A stretch of DNA of 64,000 bases from Streptomyces sp. NBC_01476 (GCF_036227265.1 NZ_CP109446.1:3977001-4041000), one strand, 5' to 3'. Numbered from the stretch's first letter, positions 24,720 to 33,581 are shown. Numbers and translations are program-made. Notes: a model not told the origin generated them from the sequence alone.

Positions 24720-25867
24720 ACGTCCTCTCCGCTGTCGCCCCCGAGGCCCGAATCACGTACGTCCTTGCCGCTCTTGTCATCGTTGGCATGGTTGGCATGA
24801 TTGCTGTTCGGCATCTTCGGGAGGGCGCCCCCGCGATCCGGGTTGCCGCCCTGGCCGCGGTCGGCTGCACGGCCTACAGCGCCGATACGTCGTGGCGGTT
24901 CGCCGCCGACTACCTCGACATGGCCGGCGTGGTTGAACGCGGCGCGATGTTCGGTGCAGCCGAACTCGCCCTCTTCGCAACGGCGTTGATGGCGCGGCAG
25001 AACCTCAACGGTCCGAACGCGGCGCCCGGCGTTCCAGGGGTACTGGTCTGGGTGATCACCGGCGTGCAGATCATCCCGGCGTACGCCGAGTCGGGGCCGG
25101 TGGGCGGCACGGTCCGGGCGTTCGTCGGGCCGGTGATGGCGGCCATGCTGTGGCATCTCGCCATGGGCATCGAGCTGCGGCACCGTACACCCGAGGCATC
25201 GTCCAACGGCTTCGGAGCGCTGCTGGCGAGGGAGTTGCGTGAACGGTTGCTCTCCCGGCTCGGCATCGCCGAACGCCAGCGCGACGCCGCCCAGATCACC
25301 CGCGACCGCGCCACCGTACGAGCGGTCACTCTTGCCGCGCGGCTCGCCGAGATCCCGGCGCAGCGGCGAGCCGGCCGGCGCGGGCGCCGTATCGCCCACC
25401 GCCTTTCCGCTGCGGTGGCCAGGGCCTCCGTCGGCACCGACGACGAACAGCGCCACAAGCTCCTCGATCAGCTCGCCGCCCGGCGGAACGCGGCATCGCT
25501 CGCGACGATCGCCCTCGCGTCCCCCTGGACCCCGGCGCCGGACCCGTCCGCCTCAGCGCTGGCCGGCCAGGTCCGACGGCAGATGGCTCAGGCCACGGCG
25601 AACGTTCGCCATTACCCCCGGCCGATGTTCACCGATCCCAGGCCGGACGCCGATGCGCGTCCGCCTGAACGTCCGCCCGCCAAGCTCGCCGCCGCCGAAG
25701 CCATGGCCGCGATCGAAAGCGGCTGGGCCGCCGGGCTCAGCGTCCGCGAAACCGCCCGGCGCGCGACCCGGGCTCCGAGCTACGTCCACACCGTGTTCGT
25801 CCGCCTCGACGCCGAACGCGGTCCGCGTCCGGTGAACACCCCGAGCACACCCGAAGCGAAGTCCTGA
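24716..25867 (+). CDS. Membrane protein with C-terminal HTH, Spd-like transfer protein
   Basis: The 383-residue protein has about four to five membrane segments in its first 160 residues (TYVLAALVIVGMVGMIAV, MFGAAELALFATALMA, VLVWVITGVQIIPAYA, GPVMAAMLWHLAMGI). A long charged helical region follows, and near residues 330-360 an HTH-like stretch (IESGWAAGLSVRETARRATRAPSYVHTVFVRLD). It sits between the operon's first gene and traB. In AICEs such membrane proteins take part in spread through hyphae (Spd proteins), so I infer a similar role; the sequence alone does not prove it. Confidence 0.6.
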   Translation: MNVLSAVAPEARITYVLAALVIVGMVGMIAVRHLREGAPAIRVAALAAVGCTAYSADTSWRFAADYLDMAGVVERGAMFGAAELALFATALMARQNLNGPNAAPGVPGVLVWVITGVQIIPAYAESGPVGGTVRAFVGPVMAAMLWHLAMGIELRHRTPEASSNGFGALLARELRERLLSRLGIAERQRDAAQITRDRATVRAVTLAARLAEIPAQRRAGRRGRRIAHRLSAAVARASVGTDDEQRHKLLDQLAARRNAASLATIALASPWTPAPDPSASALAGQVRRQMAQATANVRHYPRPMFTDPRPDADARPPERPPAKLAAAEAMAAIESGWAAGLSVRETARRATRAPSYVHTVFVRLDAERGPRPVNTPSTPEAKS

Positions 25868-25895
25868 TCCCGTCACCGGCCAGGAGGAACAACCA

Positions 25896-27968
25896 GTGCA
25901 GCAAGATTCACCGGTACCGATACCCGATTCACCCCTCCAACTCCTCGTGGACAAGCCCCCGAGGCCGGCGCGCGTGGAGAGCACACTGCGGGGTGCCCGC
26001 CGACGCCCCGTCGTCCCCACTTGGGCGCACTCACGCCAGGAGTTCACCCTGGCCGCCCGCGGTGTCGCCGTGTACGGGTGGCACGTCGCCGCCTATCACG
26101 CGCTGCGCACACCGTGGTACGTCCTTCGCCTCACCCTCCAAGCTCCGCGCGGCTCCGCCCGGTTGATGCGGGGCTCGCTGCGGTGGCTGTCCGACGCGGA
26201 AGGTGAGCCGTTGCGGCACGGGGCCGCCGCCCGGGAGGACGTTGGCGAGTACCTGAAGCTCTCGCGGCAGCGCGATCGGCGTGTGCGGTGGCGTACGGTC
26301 CTCGGCTTGGCGACCATGATCATCGGCACTGCAATAACCTGCGCGCTGTACGTACTTGCGCCGGAGTGGCTGCTCATCGTCTCCGGCGCCATCGCCACCC
26401 TCGCTCTCGGTCGGCTCGGCCAAGCCGCCGATGCGCCCGTTATCCACAGGGCTGTGGAAATTCCGCGTGCCAGCCGGCTCACGAGCGACATCGTGCTTCG
26501 CGCCCTCGGCGCTCTCGGCATTCCGGCCATCAACCAGGCCCAGGCAAAGGGCAGTCCGGGCTTCGGCTTCACCGCGCCGATCACCCGCGACGGCCCCGGC
26601 TGGCTCGCCGAGGGCGATCTCCCGTACGGCGTCACGGTGACCGATGTCATCGACCGACGGGAGAAGTTGGCCTCCGGACTGCGGCGCCCGCTCGGGTGCG
26701 TCTGGCCCGAGACTGTGCCGGACGAGCACACCGGCCGGCTCCGGCTCTGGGTCGGAGACCAGGACATGTCCCGGACGCGCCCGCCCAAGTGGCCGCTGTT
26801 GGAGGGCAAGCCGCTCGATCTGTTCCAGGCCCAGCCGTTCGGCACCGACCAACGCGGGCGCTGGGTCGCACAGTCGTTGATGTACGTGTCCGGAATCATC
26901 GGGGCCGTCCCCCGGATGGGTAAGACGTATCTCCTCCGCCTGGTCCTGCTGATCGCCGCGATGGACGTGCGCGCCGAGATCCACGCGTACGACCTCAAGG
27001 GCACAGGCGATCTCTCCGCCCTCGCCCGCGTCGCCCACCGCTACCGGGCCGGCGAGGAAGAGGACGACATCGCGTACGCCCTGGCCGATCTCCGCGAGTT
27101 GCGGACGGAGTTGCGGCGCCGGGCAAAGGTCATCCGCGAACTCCCGAAAGACCTCTGCCCGGAGTCGAAGGTGACCTCCGCGCTCGCCGACATGCGCAAA
27201 CTCGGTCTGCACCCCATGCTGATCGGCGTGGACGAGTGCCAGAAGTGGTTCGAACACCCGCTGCACGGGGCGGAGTTCGAGGAGCACTGCACCGACCTGG
27301 TCAAGCGCGGCCCGGCCCTCGCAATCACGCTCCTCCTGGCCACCCAACGGCCCGATTCCAAGTCCCTTCCGACCGGCATCTCCGCGAACGCCACGGTCCG
27401 TTGGTGTCTCAAGGTCATGGGCCAGATCGAGAACGACATGATCCTCGGCACCGGCTCGTACAAGCGCGGCATTCGGGCCAACACCCTTGCGTGGGGCGAC
27501 AAGGGAATCTGCTGGTTCGTCGGTGAGGGCGCCGACGCCCGTATCGTCCGCTGCGTTGAGGTCAACGCCCCCACCGCCGACGACCTGGCAGTCCGTATCC
27601 ACGGGCTACGGAAGCGGGCCGGCACGCTCACCGGCCACGCGCTCGGCGAAGAGCCTGCGGCGGACCGGCCCTCGTACGACCTTCTCGCCGACCTCGCCGC
27701 CGCTTTCCCGTCCGGCAAGGCGAAGGCATGGAGCGAGGACATCATCGTCCGCCTTGCCGAACTCCGAGCCGACGTCTACGGCGAGTGGACACCCGAGCAA
27801 CTGGCGAGCGCCGTCAAGCCGTACGGCATTCGCAGTGTCCAAATCTGGGGCACCACCGATGACGGCAAGGGCGTGAACCGGCGGGGGCTGCGTCGTACGG
27901 ACATCACCGAAGCGACCGTCCGACGGGACGGCCCGACGGGCACCGACGCCAGCACCGACCCCCGCTAG
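25896..27968 (+). CDS. traB: TraB-type FtsK/SpoIIIE DNA translocase
   Basis: The 690-residue protein starts at a GTG with a strong AGGAGGA site. It has two membrane helices near residues 133-170 (TMIIGTAITCALYVLAP, LLIVSGAIATLAL), a P-loop GAVPRMGKT near 336-344, Walker B LIGVDECQ near 440, and a C-terminal winged-helix region from about 600. Streptomyces TraB-family proteins form hexameric pores and move double-stranded DNA into the recipient by recognising 8-bp repeats. The P-loop has Pro-Arg-Met in the variable positions, as TraSA/TraB relatives do. It is the core mobility gene of the element. Confidence 0.9.
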   Translation: MQQDSPVPIPDSPLQLLVDKPPRPARVESTLRGARRRPVVPTWAHSRQEFTLAARGVAVYGWHVAAYHALRTPWYVLRLTLQAPRGSARLMRGSLRWLSDAEGEPLRHGAAAREDVGEYLKLSRQRDRRVRWRTVLGLATMIIGTAITCALYVLAPEWLLIVSGAIATLALGRLGQAADAPVIHRAVEIPRASRLTSDIVLRALGALGIPAINQAQAKGSPGFGFTAPITRDGPGWLAEGDLPYGVTVTDVIDRREKLASGLRRPLGCVWPETVPDEHTGRLRLWVGDQDMSRTRPPKWPLLEGKPLDLFQAQPFGTDQRGRWVAQSLMYVSGIIGAVPRMGKTYLLRLVLLIAAMDVRAEIHAYDLKGTGDLSALARVAHRYRAGEEEDDIAYALADLRELRTELRRRAKVIRELPKDLCPESKVTSALADMRKLGLHPMLIGVDECQKWFEHPLHGAEFEEHCTDLVKRGPALAITLLLATQRPDSKSLPTGISANATVRWCLKVMGQIENDMILGTGSYKRGIRANTLAWGDKGICWFVGEGADARIVRCVEVNAPTADDLAVRIHGLRKRAGTLTGHALGEEPAADRPSYDLLADLAAAFPSGKAKAWSEDIIVRLAELRADVYGEWTPEQLASAVKPYGIRSVQIWGTTDDGKGVNRRGLRRTDITEATVRRDGPTGTDASTDPR

Positions 27969-28071
27969 GTCTAGCAGCTCTGCTAGCAGCCCACATGCCG
28001 CTTGGCCTGGCTTCTAGCCACTAGCGGCCCCGCTTCCGCACATCCTCATCCCGCCCTGAAAGGGGCCCTGG

Positions 28072-28323
28072 ATGCTCTCTCTCGCCACCGCTGTACCGCT
28101 CGTCCTCGTCGCACTCCTCGGGTACGCCGCCCTCTGCGCGCTCAGCCCGCTCGGCATCTGCCGCAAGTGCGGCGGCTTCGGCTTCAAGGTCCACCAGAAC
28201 CGACGCGGGCGGCTCGTCCGCGGCAAGACGTGCCGTCGCTGCCGCGGCTACGGACAACGCGTCCGGATCGGCCGCCACCTCTACAACCTCGTCTCCCGGC
28301 TCCACCGCGAAGGCAACAACTAG
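28072..28323 (+). CDS. Small membrane protein with DnaJ-like zinc-finger motif
   Basis: The 83-residue protein has an N-terminal membrane helix (LATAVPLVLVALLGYAALCAL) and two CxxC pairs (CRKCGGFGF and CRRCRGYGQ) spaced like the DnaJ central zinc-binding repeats. Such proteins are common in streptomycete integrative elements right after traB. The role is unknown; it may be a Spd-type accessory. An AAAGGGG ribosome site precedes the ATG. Confidence 0.7.
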   Translation: MLSLATAVPLVLVALLGYAALCALSPLGICRKCGGFGFKVHQNRRGRLVRGKTCRRCRGYGQRVRIGRHLYNLVSRLHREGNN

Positions 28324-28347
28324 CCCACCGCACAAGGGGGAACACCC

Positions 28348-28536
28348 ATGGCCTTCACCCTCTCCGCCCTCGTCCTCTTCGGCGTCCTGCTCGCGCTGCT
28401 CATGCGCTACCGGGCGGTCAGTGCCGGCGCCGCGATCGTCGCGCTGCTGTTCGGCTTCTACCTCGCCCGCAGCGGCGCCGCACCGTCCGTCGACCACATC
28501 ATGACCGCCCTGCGCGACGCCGTCCCCGGCAACTGA
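28348..28536 (+). CDS. Small two-helix membrane protein
   Basis: This 62-residue protein is almost entirely two hydrophobic helices (FTLSALVLFGVLLALLM and AGAAIVALLFGFYLA) with a short soluble tail. It lies 24 bp after the zinc-finger gene behind an AAGGGGG site. Its size and place fit Spd-type spread proteins of AICEs; no further evidence is available. Confidence 0.65.
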   Translation: MAFTLSALVLFGVLLALLMRYRAVSAGAAIVALLFGFYLARSGAAPSVDHIMTALRDAVPGN

Positions 28537-28553
28537 CCACGAAGGGAAACGAC

Positions 28554-28778
28554 ATGTGCACCCCGCCCCGCATCTCCCTGATGGCTGTCGCGGAACTCCG
28601 CGATGTCCTGACCGCCCTCGAACACGGCCAAGGTCCCACCGCCATCGCCGCGTTGATGTCCATCGATCCCGAGTCCTGGCAGGCCATCGAACAGCGACTC
28701 GCCGCCGTGGGCACCGACCTCCGCACCGCGTTGCTCAGCACCGCCCCGGGCAACCCCGTGCTCCAGCACCTCGTCTGA
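28554..28778 (+). CDS. Small hypothetical protein
   Basis: This 74-residue protein (starting CTPPRISLMAVAELRDVLTALEHG, GAAGGGAAA ribosome site) forms two to three predicted helices and has no known motif. It sits in the transfer operon 17 bp after the preceding gene. The much longer frame starting upstream at 28002 is rejected because its N-terminal part overlaps two real genes out of frame. Confidence 0.6.
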   Translation: MCTPPRISLMAVAELRDVLTALEHGQGPTAIAALMSIDPESWQAIEQRLAAVGTDLRTALLSTAPGNPVLQHLV

Positions 28779-28804
28779 GCCCGACCGACTCAACGGAGGA
28801 CCCC

Positions 28805-29350
28805 ATGACCGCCTGGCACGTCACCCTCACCGCCGGCGTCCACGCGCTGGCCACCACCGCCCGCGAACTCCGTGCCGCCCACCAGCACGCGACCCACGCC
28901 CTGTGGACCACCGATCCGACTCGCGTCACCCCGGCCCCGGGCATCGTCATGTCCGCGGCCGGCCCCGTACGCCCCCACGAGCACACTCTCCGCCAACTCA
29001 CCACGCTCTACACGAGGTTGGAGCAGCAAATCCGCGAGCTGTACGAGGCCGCCACGCTCGCCTACGCCTACGGCACCGCCCACACCCTCACCGCCGTACT
29101 TCGCAACGAGCGCCCCCGCCACGCCCCGGCCAGCCCGGACCCGGTGCTCCCGGACCTCAGCCAGTCCCTCACCGTCCGCGCCGGCGCCCGCGACCTCGCC
29201 GCCCTCCGCGGCCGGCTCCTCACCGCCCGGGACAACGAGAGCCCCGACCTGGCCGACACCGCGTGCGCCTACGGCGAGCGCGCCGAACGTACGCTCCACC
29301 ACCTGCTCGACCTCGCCAAGACCAACGGCTTCCTCACGAAGGCGAGTTAA
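28805..29350 (+). CDS. Hypothetical helical protein of the transfer operon
   Basis: The 181-residue protein begins MTAWHVTLTAGVHALATTARELR after a CGGAGG site and is rich in long helices with many charged residues. No domain is recognised. It shares its stop region with the next start (TAATG, 1-bp overlap), so the two are co-translated. It may be a transfer accessory or a structural protein. Confidence 0.6.
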   Translation: MTAWHVTLTAGVHALATTARELRAAHQHATHALWTTDPTRVTPAPGIVMSAAGPVRPHEHTLRQLTTLYTRLEQQIRELYEAATLAYAYGTAHTLTAVLRNERPRHAPASPDPVLPDLSQSLTVRAGARDLAALRGRLLTARDNESPDLADTACAYGERAERTLHHLLDLAKTNGFLTKAS

Positions 29351-29652
29351 TGCCCGTGCGTCTGATCCACCCGCTCCGCGCCCACATGATCACGTCCTGG
29401 GACGGCACCGAATGGCAGGTCTTCGTCGCCCTCCCCGACGAATCCCGATGGCCGCACGTCCCGTTCCCCATCACCGCCGGAGTCTCCAGCCCCGCAGCTC
29501 GGAACGCCGCCCTCGAATCGCTCGGCTACGCCCCGATCGCCGACGACCACCACACCTGGGAGTGGATGGAAACCACCTTCGAGGGTGACCCCGACGGCAC
29601 CGTCTCCCTGATCGCCACCACCACCGTCACGCCCAACACCCCGGACGACTGA
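29350..29652 (+). CDS. Small hypothetical protein, DUF6303-like
   Basis: This 100-residue protein (MPVRLIHPLRAHMITSWDGTEWQVFVALPDE) looks like a streptomycete family I recall as DUF6303, a small beta-rich domain ending SLIATTTVTP. The assignment is by memory of the pattern. It is the last gene before the excisionase-like gene and has no known function. Confidence 0.6.
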   Translation: MPVRLIHPLRAHMITSWDGTEWQVFVALPDESRWPHVPFPITAGVSSPAARNAALESLGYAPIADDHHTWEWMETTFEGDPDGTVSLIATTTVTPNTPDD

Positions 29653-29738
29653 CCAGCCCGGAGCAGCGGCCCTCGCGCCGACGAAACCCGCTGCTCCGGC
29701 CCTCCCAGCCCATCAAAGACACAGGAGGTGCCAACAGG

Positions 29739-29981
29739 ATGCCGCACACCCCGTCGCCACCGCTCGGGCTTCGGCCGAGCGGGAGTCAGACGGCATCGGC
29801 ACGCCGCAATCTCAAGCTCCCCGAAGTCCTCGACGAACTCGGCATGTCCCGCGCTGCCTTCTACCGGCTCCGCGCTCGGGGCAAGGGGCCGAGGTGCATC
29901 AAGCTCCCGAACGGTCAGCTACGCGTTCGCCGCAGCGACCTCGACAGGTGGCTTGAGCAGTACGAGGAAACCGCCATCTGA
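29739..29981 (+). CDS. xis: Excisionase-like HTH DNA-binding protein
   Basis: The 80-residue protein carries a MerR-like/excisionase winged HTH (LKLPEVLDELGMSRAAFYRLRARG followed by the wing RVRRSDLDRWLEQY). It lies 62 bp before the integrase gene on the same strand, the standard xis-int order of AICEs. It would bend DNA at the attachment region and turn the integrase towards excision. The symbol reflects position and fold; experimental proof is absent. Confidence 0.82.
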   Translation: MPHTPSPPLGLRPSGSQTASARRNLKLPEVLDELGMSRAAFYRLRARGKGPRCIKLPNGQLRVRRSDLDRWLEQYEETAI

Positions 29982-30043
29982 CTCGCACCGGGGGTGCCTC
30001 CCTCTCGTCCAGGGGCGCACCCCCCTCCTGTTGGAGGTCCGTC

Positions 30044-31462
30044 ATGCTCACCTATGACGTGAAGATCTGGAGTATCCGCAAGCGTCCCAATCGGGCCAAC
30101 CCCTATCAACTCCGCTGGAAAGTCGGTCCCCAGCCCCACTCCAAGAGCTACCGGGTGAAGGAACAGGCCGACGGCCGACGAACGGAACTTCTGAACGCGC
30201 TCCGCGACCGTGAGCAGTTCGACGTGACCTCGGGGCTGCCCGCGTCGGAGTTCCGCCGGTTGCAGTCACCGACCTGGTATGCGCACGCGAGCGGTTACGC
30301 CCGGATGAAGTGGCCGAGCGCCTCGGCCAAGCACCGGGCGGGCATCGCGGAAGCTCTCGCAACCATCACGCCGGTCCTCGTCCGTGACACCCGCGGCGCC
30401 CCCGCCCGAGGCGCGCTGCGGATCGCGCTCTATGCGTGGGCCTTCCGCTTCGTGCGGGACGAAGGCTATGGTCAACTAAAGCCGCGGTATCAGATGGAGG
30501 AACCGCAGGCCGAGATCGCCGCCGCCTTGGACTGGATGAGTCGGAAGTCGGTTGACATGGCGGAACTCGATCGGGCTGCGACATTACGTACCGCCTTGGA
30601 TGCCCTGTCGCTCCGGCAGGACGGTGCCAAGGCCGCCGAGACCACCATCCACCGCAAGTACACGGTGTTCAGCAACGCGCTCCGCTACGCGGTCGAATGC
30701 GAGGTCTTGGCCGCGTTCCCGCTCAGCAAGGTGGATTGGCAGCCCCCGGACACGGACGACGAGATCGATTTCCGTTACGTCCCCAACCCCCGACAGGCTC
30801 GAAGTCTGATCGCTGCCGTTCGCGAGCAGGGGCCGCGCGGTGAGCACCTGGAAGCGTTCTTCGGCTGCCTCTACTACGCCGCGATGCGGCCCGGAGAAGT
30901 GGCGGCGCTCAGTGAGGCTGACTGTGTGCTGCCAGCTCCGCCTGCCGACGGCGGCCCCGAGACCAAATGGGGTGAACTCGTCCTCGCCGAGAGCCGCCCC
31001 GAGGTCGGTGCGGGGTGGACGGACGACGGACGCTCCTACGAACAGCGGGGCCTCAAGCGGCGAGCCCGCAAGGCCACTCGCTCCGTACCGGTCCCGCCCG
31101 TACTTGTGACTCTGCTCCGGTCGCACGGGGCGAACTACGGCACCGCACCCGACGGCCGCCTCTTCCGCGCGGCGGGCGGTGGCCGGGTCCGCTCCACCGA
31201 GTACGCCGACCTCTGGAAGGCGGCCCGCCAGAAGGCCCTCTCCCCGGAGGAAGCAGCCACACCCCTCGCCGAGGTCCCGTACTCCCTCCGCCACGCGGGC
31301 GTCTCCCTCTGGCTCAGCTCCGGTGTTGAAGCCACCGAGGTAGCCCGCCGCGCCGGCCACAGCGTTGCCGTCCTCTACCGCTTCTACGCGAAGGTCATCA
31401 CCGGCCGCCGGCATCAGGACAACGAACGCATCGCCCAAGCTCTCGCGGAAGACGCTGGATGA
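30044..31462 (+). CDS. int: Site-specific tyrosine integrase
   Basis: The 472-residue protein starts at an ATG with TTGGAGG upstream. Its C-terminal catalytic domain shows the expected residues: Arg in AAMRPGEVAAL, His-x-x-Arg-like YSLRHAGVS, His in RAGHS and the nucleophile Tyr in LYRFYAKV. The N-terminal half is an arm and core-binding region. It ends 149 bp from the right attachment repeat in tRNA-Ser, as expected for an integrase whose attP lies beside its gene. It is intact, so the element could be mobile. Confidence 0.93.
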   Translation: MLTYDVKIWSIRKRPNRANPYQLRWKVGPQPHSKSYRVKEQADGRRTELLNALRDREQFDVTSGLPASEFRRLQSPTWYAHASGYARMKWPSASAKHRAGIAEALATITPVLVRDTRGAPARGALRIALYAWAFRFVRDEGYGQLKPRYQMEEPQAEIAAALDWMSRKSVDMAELDRAATLRTALDALSLRQDGAKAAETTIHRKYTVFSNALRYAVECEVLAAFPLSKVDWQPPDTDDEIDFRYVPNPRQARSLIAAVREQGPRGEHLEAFFGCLYYAAMRPGEVAALSEADCVLPAPPADGGPETKWGELVLAESRPEVGAGWTDDGRSYEQRGLKRRARKATRSVPVPPVLVTLLRSHGANYGTAPDGRLFRAAGGGRVRSTEYADLWKAARQKALSPEEAATPLAEVPYSLRHAGVSLWLSSGVEATEVARRAGHSVAVLYRFYAKVITGRRHQDNERIAQALAEDAG

Positions 31463-31577
31463 CAGGTGCCTCGACGATCCTGACCAGGGCTGACACCCCC
31501 GAATCCGGTCCACTCCTGGTCCACACGCACTGGCGCACGGCGGGACACAGGCGGCCGGAGGCGAGACAGGCATACGT

Positions 31578-31614
31578 CAGTGGGGGTGCCCCGATTTTCG
31601 GGGCACCCCCACTG
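31578..31614. terminator. Strong bidirectional hairpin beyond integrase and tRNA-Ser
   Basis: CAGTGGGGGTGCCCCGA and TCGGGGCACCCCCACTG form a perfect 17-bp stem with a 3-nt loop. It follows the integrase stop and lies just beyond the 3' end of the tRNA-Ser transcript on the other strand. Its sequence differs from the left-end hairpin, so it belongs to the element. Confidence 0.8.
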
Positions 31615-31694
31615 ACCTGCTACTACATCTACCTCGGCGGAGGCTGTGGGATTTGAACCCACGGTGACATCGCTGCCACGACGGTTTTCAAGAC
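31612..31694. repeat. Right attachment repeat (83 bp) within tRNA-Ser
   Basis: This is a perfect copy of 4287-4369. It covers the anticodon loop to the 3' end of tRNA-Ser plus 26 bp beyond. The tRNA stays functional because the element supplies identical sequence for its 3' portion. The crossover core must lie within these 83 bp, probably near the anticodon arm. Confidence 0.9.
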
Positions 31695-31724
31695 CGTTCC
31701 CTTAGGCCGCTCGGGCAAGCCTCC
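31638..31724 (-). tRNA. tRNA-Ser (anticodon TGA)
   Basis: On the minus strand the 87-nt gene has acceptor arms GGAGGCT and AGCCTCC, anticodon stem ACGGT/ACCGT with loop CTTGAAA (anticodon TGA), a long variable arm typical of class II tRNA-Ser, and T-arm GTGGG/CCCAC with loop TTCAAAT. The CCA end is not encoded. It is the integration target of the element to its left. Confidence 0.95.
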
Positions 31725-31778
31725 CCGCGCGGGCTTGGGTCCCCCGAGGGGGAAGCCGCGCGGGGGTAGCTTAACGGG

Positions 31779-33581
31779 TTAGTTGTCGGTGTCGCCGGTG
31801 CGGCTGCCGAGGGTGACGGTGGTGGTGTGGGTGGTGCCGTTGCGGGTGTAGGTGAGGTTGACCTTGTCGCCGGGCTGGTGCTGCCAGATTTCGCCGATGA
31901 GGGTCTGGCCGCTGTCGATGAGGGTGTTGTCGAACGTGGTGATGATGTCGTTGGGTTTGAGGCCGGCCTGGGCGCCGGGGCCGCCGGGGGTGACGCCGGT
32001 GGCGGTGTCGTCGGCGATTTTCGCGCCGTCGCCTTCGTACTGGGTGTCGAGGCTGACGCCGATGACGGGGTAGACCGGCCGGCCGGTTTTGATGAGCTGG
32101 TTGGCGACGCGTTTGGCCTGGTTGATGGGGATGGCGAAGCCGAGGCCGACGCTGCCGCCCTGGGCGCCGGGTTCGCTGGCGCCGCCGGGCTGGATGGCGG
32201 AGTTGATGCCGATGACGGCGCCGTTGGCGTTGAGGAGGGGGCCGCCGGAGTTGCCGGGGTTGATGGAGGCGTCGGTCTGGATGGCGCTCATGTAGGAGGA
32301 GGTGCTGCCCTGGCCGTCGCTGGAGGCGACCGGGCGGTGGACGGCGCTGACGATGCCGGTGGTGACGGTCCCGGACAGGCCGAAGGGGGCGCCGATGGCG
32401 ATGGTGGCGTCGCCGACCGCGGCGTTGTCGGAGTTGCCCAGCGGCAGGGGGGTGAGTTTCACGCCGTGGGGGTTCTTCAGTTTGACGACGGCGACGTCGT
32501 AGCCCTGGGCGCGGCCGATGACCTGGGCGTCGTAGGTGTTGCCGTTGGAGAAGGTCACGGTGAGTTTGCCGCCGTCGGCGGCGGGGGCGACCACGTGGTT
32601 GTTGGTGAGGATGTGGCCCTGGGTGTCGTAGACGAAGCCGGTGCCGGTGCCGGACTCCTGGCTGCCGCTGGCCTTGATCGTCACGACGCTGGGCAGGGCG
32701 GTGCTGGCGATGCCGGCCACCGAGGTGGGTGCCCGGTTCAGGGCCGCGGCGTCCTTCGGTGCGGACACGGTCGTCGACCCGCCGGTGTCGTTGTCCTTCG
32801 CGGCGTTGTACCCGATCGCCCCGCCGACCCCGCCCGCCACCAGCGCCGCCACCACCACCGCCGCGATCAGCACACCCGTCCCACGCCGCCTGCGCCCGCC
32901 CTCCGGCGGCGCCGGCGGGAACTGCGCCCCCCACCCCGACCCACCCAAACCACCACCGAAACCCTCACCACCGGGCTGGGCGTGCGGGGCCGCATACGCC
33001 GGCACCACCGGCACCGCGAAGGGGTCCGCCGGGCCACTCTGCTCCGACGGTCCCTGGCTTACCGCCTCCGACCCGTACGCCGACCGCGGCGCCTCATAAG
33101 GCGACGGCGCGTCATAGGACGCGGAGGACGGCGCGTCATAGGGCGCGGAGGGCGACGCGGAGGAGGGCGCCTCGTACGCGGAAGGCGCCGGCTTCGGCGC
33201 CTCGTACGGCGACGACGCAGGCCGCGGCGGCTCGTACGGCGAGGTCCCGCCCGACGCCAGCGCGCTCGGCGGCGCCCCGTACGGAGACGGCGGGCCGACC
33301 GGCGGCGGCGCCTGGACCGGTGCGGGAGAGGTCGTCACGTACCCGGCGCCGGCCGGCGGCTCCTGCGCCGGCAGCACCTCGGTCCGCGGGGCCTCGGACG
33401 ACGCGGTGGAGGGACCCGAAGAGACGGCGTCCGCGGGCGGCGCGTCGGGCGCGGCCGGCGGAACCGGGGGAGCGGAGGGCACGGGGGCGGCCGGGGCACC
33501 GTCGCGCGCGGCACCTTCGTGTGCGCCCGCCGCCGACTCCGCAGCCGGCAGCGACGACCCGGCTTCGTTCTCGGTGCTCAC
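31779..33581 (-). CDS. HtrA/DegP-like membrane-anchored serine protease with PDZ domain
   Basis: The GTG at 33581 has a GAGGAG site 7 bp upstream, giving 600 residues. The first ~230 are a Pro/Ala/Ser-rich cytoplasmic region with SPYEAP-type repeats. A single membrane helix follows (VLIAAVVVAALVAGGVGGAIGY), then a trypsin-like domain with His in ILTNNHVV (~327), Asp in YDVAVVKL (~362) and Ser in PGNSGGPL (~445), and a C-terminal PDZ domain. Such proteins handle misfolded exported proteins outside the membrane. It is the first chromosomal gene to the right of the element. Confidence 0.92.
   Translation of the reverse strand: MSTENEAGSSLPAAESAAGAHEGAARDGAPAAPVPSAPPVPPAAPDAPPADAVSSGPSTASSEAPRTEVLPAQEPPAGAGYVTTSPAPVQAPPPVGPPSPYGAPPSALASGGTSPYEPPRPASSPYEAPKPAPSAYEAPSSASPSAPYDAPSSASYDAPSPYEAPRSAYGSEAVSQGPSEQSGPADPFAVPVVPAYAAPHAQPGGEGFGGGLGGSGWGAQFPPAPPEGGRRRRGTGVLIAAVVVAALVAGGVGGAIGYNAAKDNDTGGSTTVSAPKDAAALNRAPTSVAGIASTALPSVVTIKASGSQESGTGTGFVYDTQGHILTNNHVVAPAADGGKLTVTFSNGNTYDAQVIGRAQGYDVAVVKLKNPHGVKLTPLPLGNSDNAAVGDATIAIGAPFGLSGTVTTGIVSAVHRPVASSDGQGSTSSYMSAIQTDASINPGNSGGPLLNANGAVIGINSAIQPGGASEPGAQGGSVGLGFAIPINQAKRVANQLIKTGRPVYPVIGVSLDTQYEGDGAKIADDTATGVTPGGPGAQAGLKPNDIITTFDNTLIDSGQTLIGEIWQHQPGDKVNLTYTRNGTTHTTTVTLGSRTGDTDN

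Larger units (their letters stand above)
4287..31694. mobile_element. Integrative conjugative element (AICE type) in tRNA-Ser carrying a type I-E CRISPR-Cas locus
   Basis: Bounds are set by the two 83-bp direct repeats, 27,325 bp apart. The integrase gene sits next to the intact tRNA at the right end, as in AICEs such as pSAM2 and SLP1, preceded by an excisionase-like gene and a TraB/FtsK transfer module on the plus strand. The left part is a whole I-E CRISPR-Cas system on the minus strand. The middle has GntR regulators and accessory genes. No replication initiator is recognisable. The 155 bp between the left repeat and the first repeat-like unit (4370-4524) shows no gene. What I see are the repeats, the integrase and the tra gene; mobility of the CRISPR locus is the inference. 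Confidence 0.85.
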
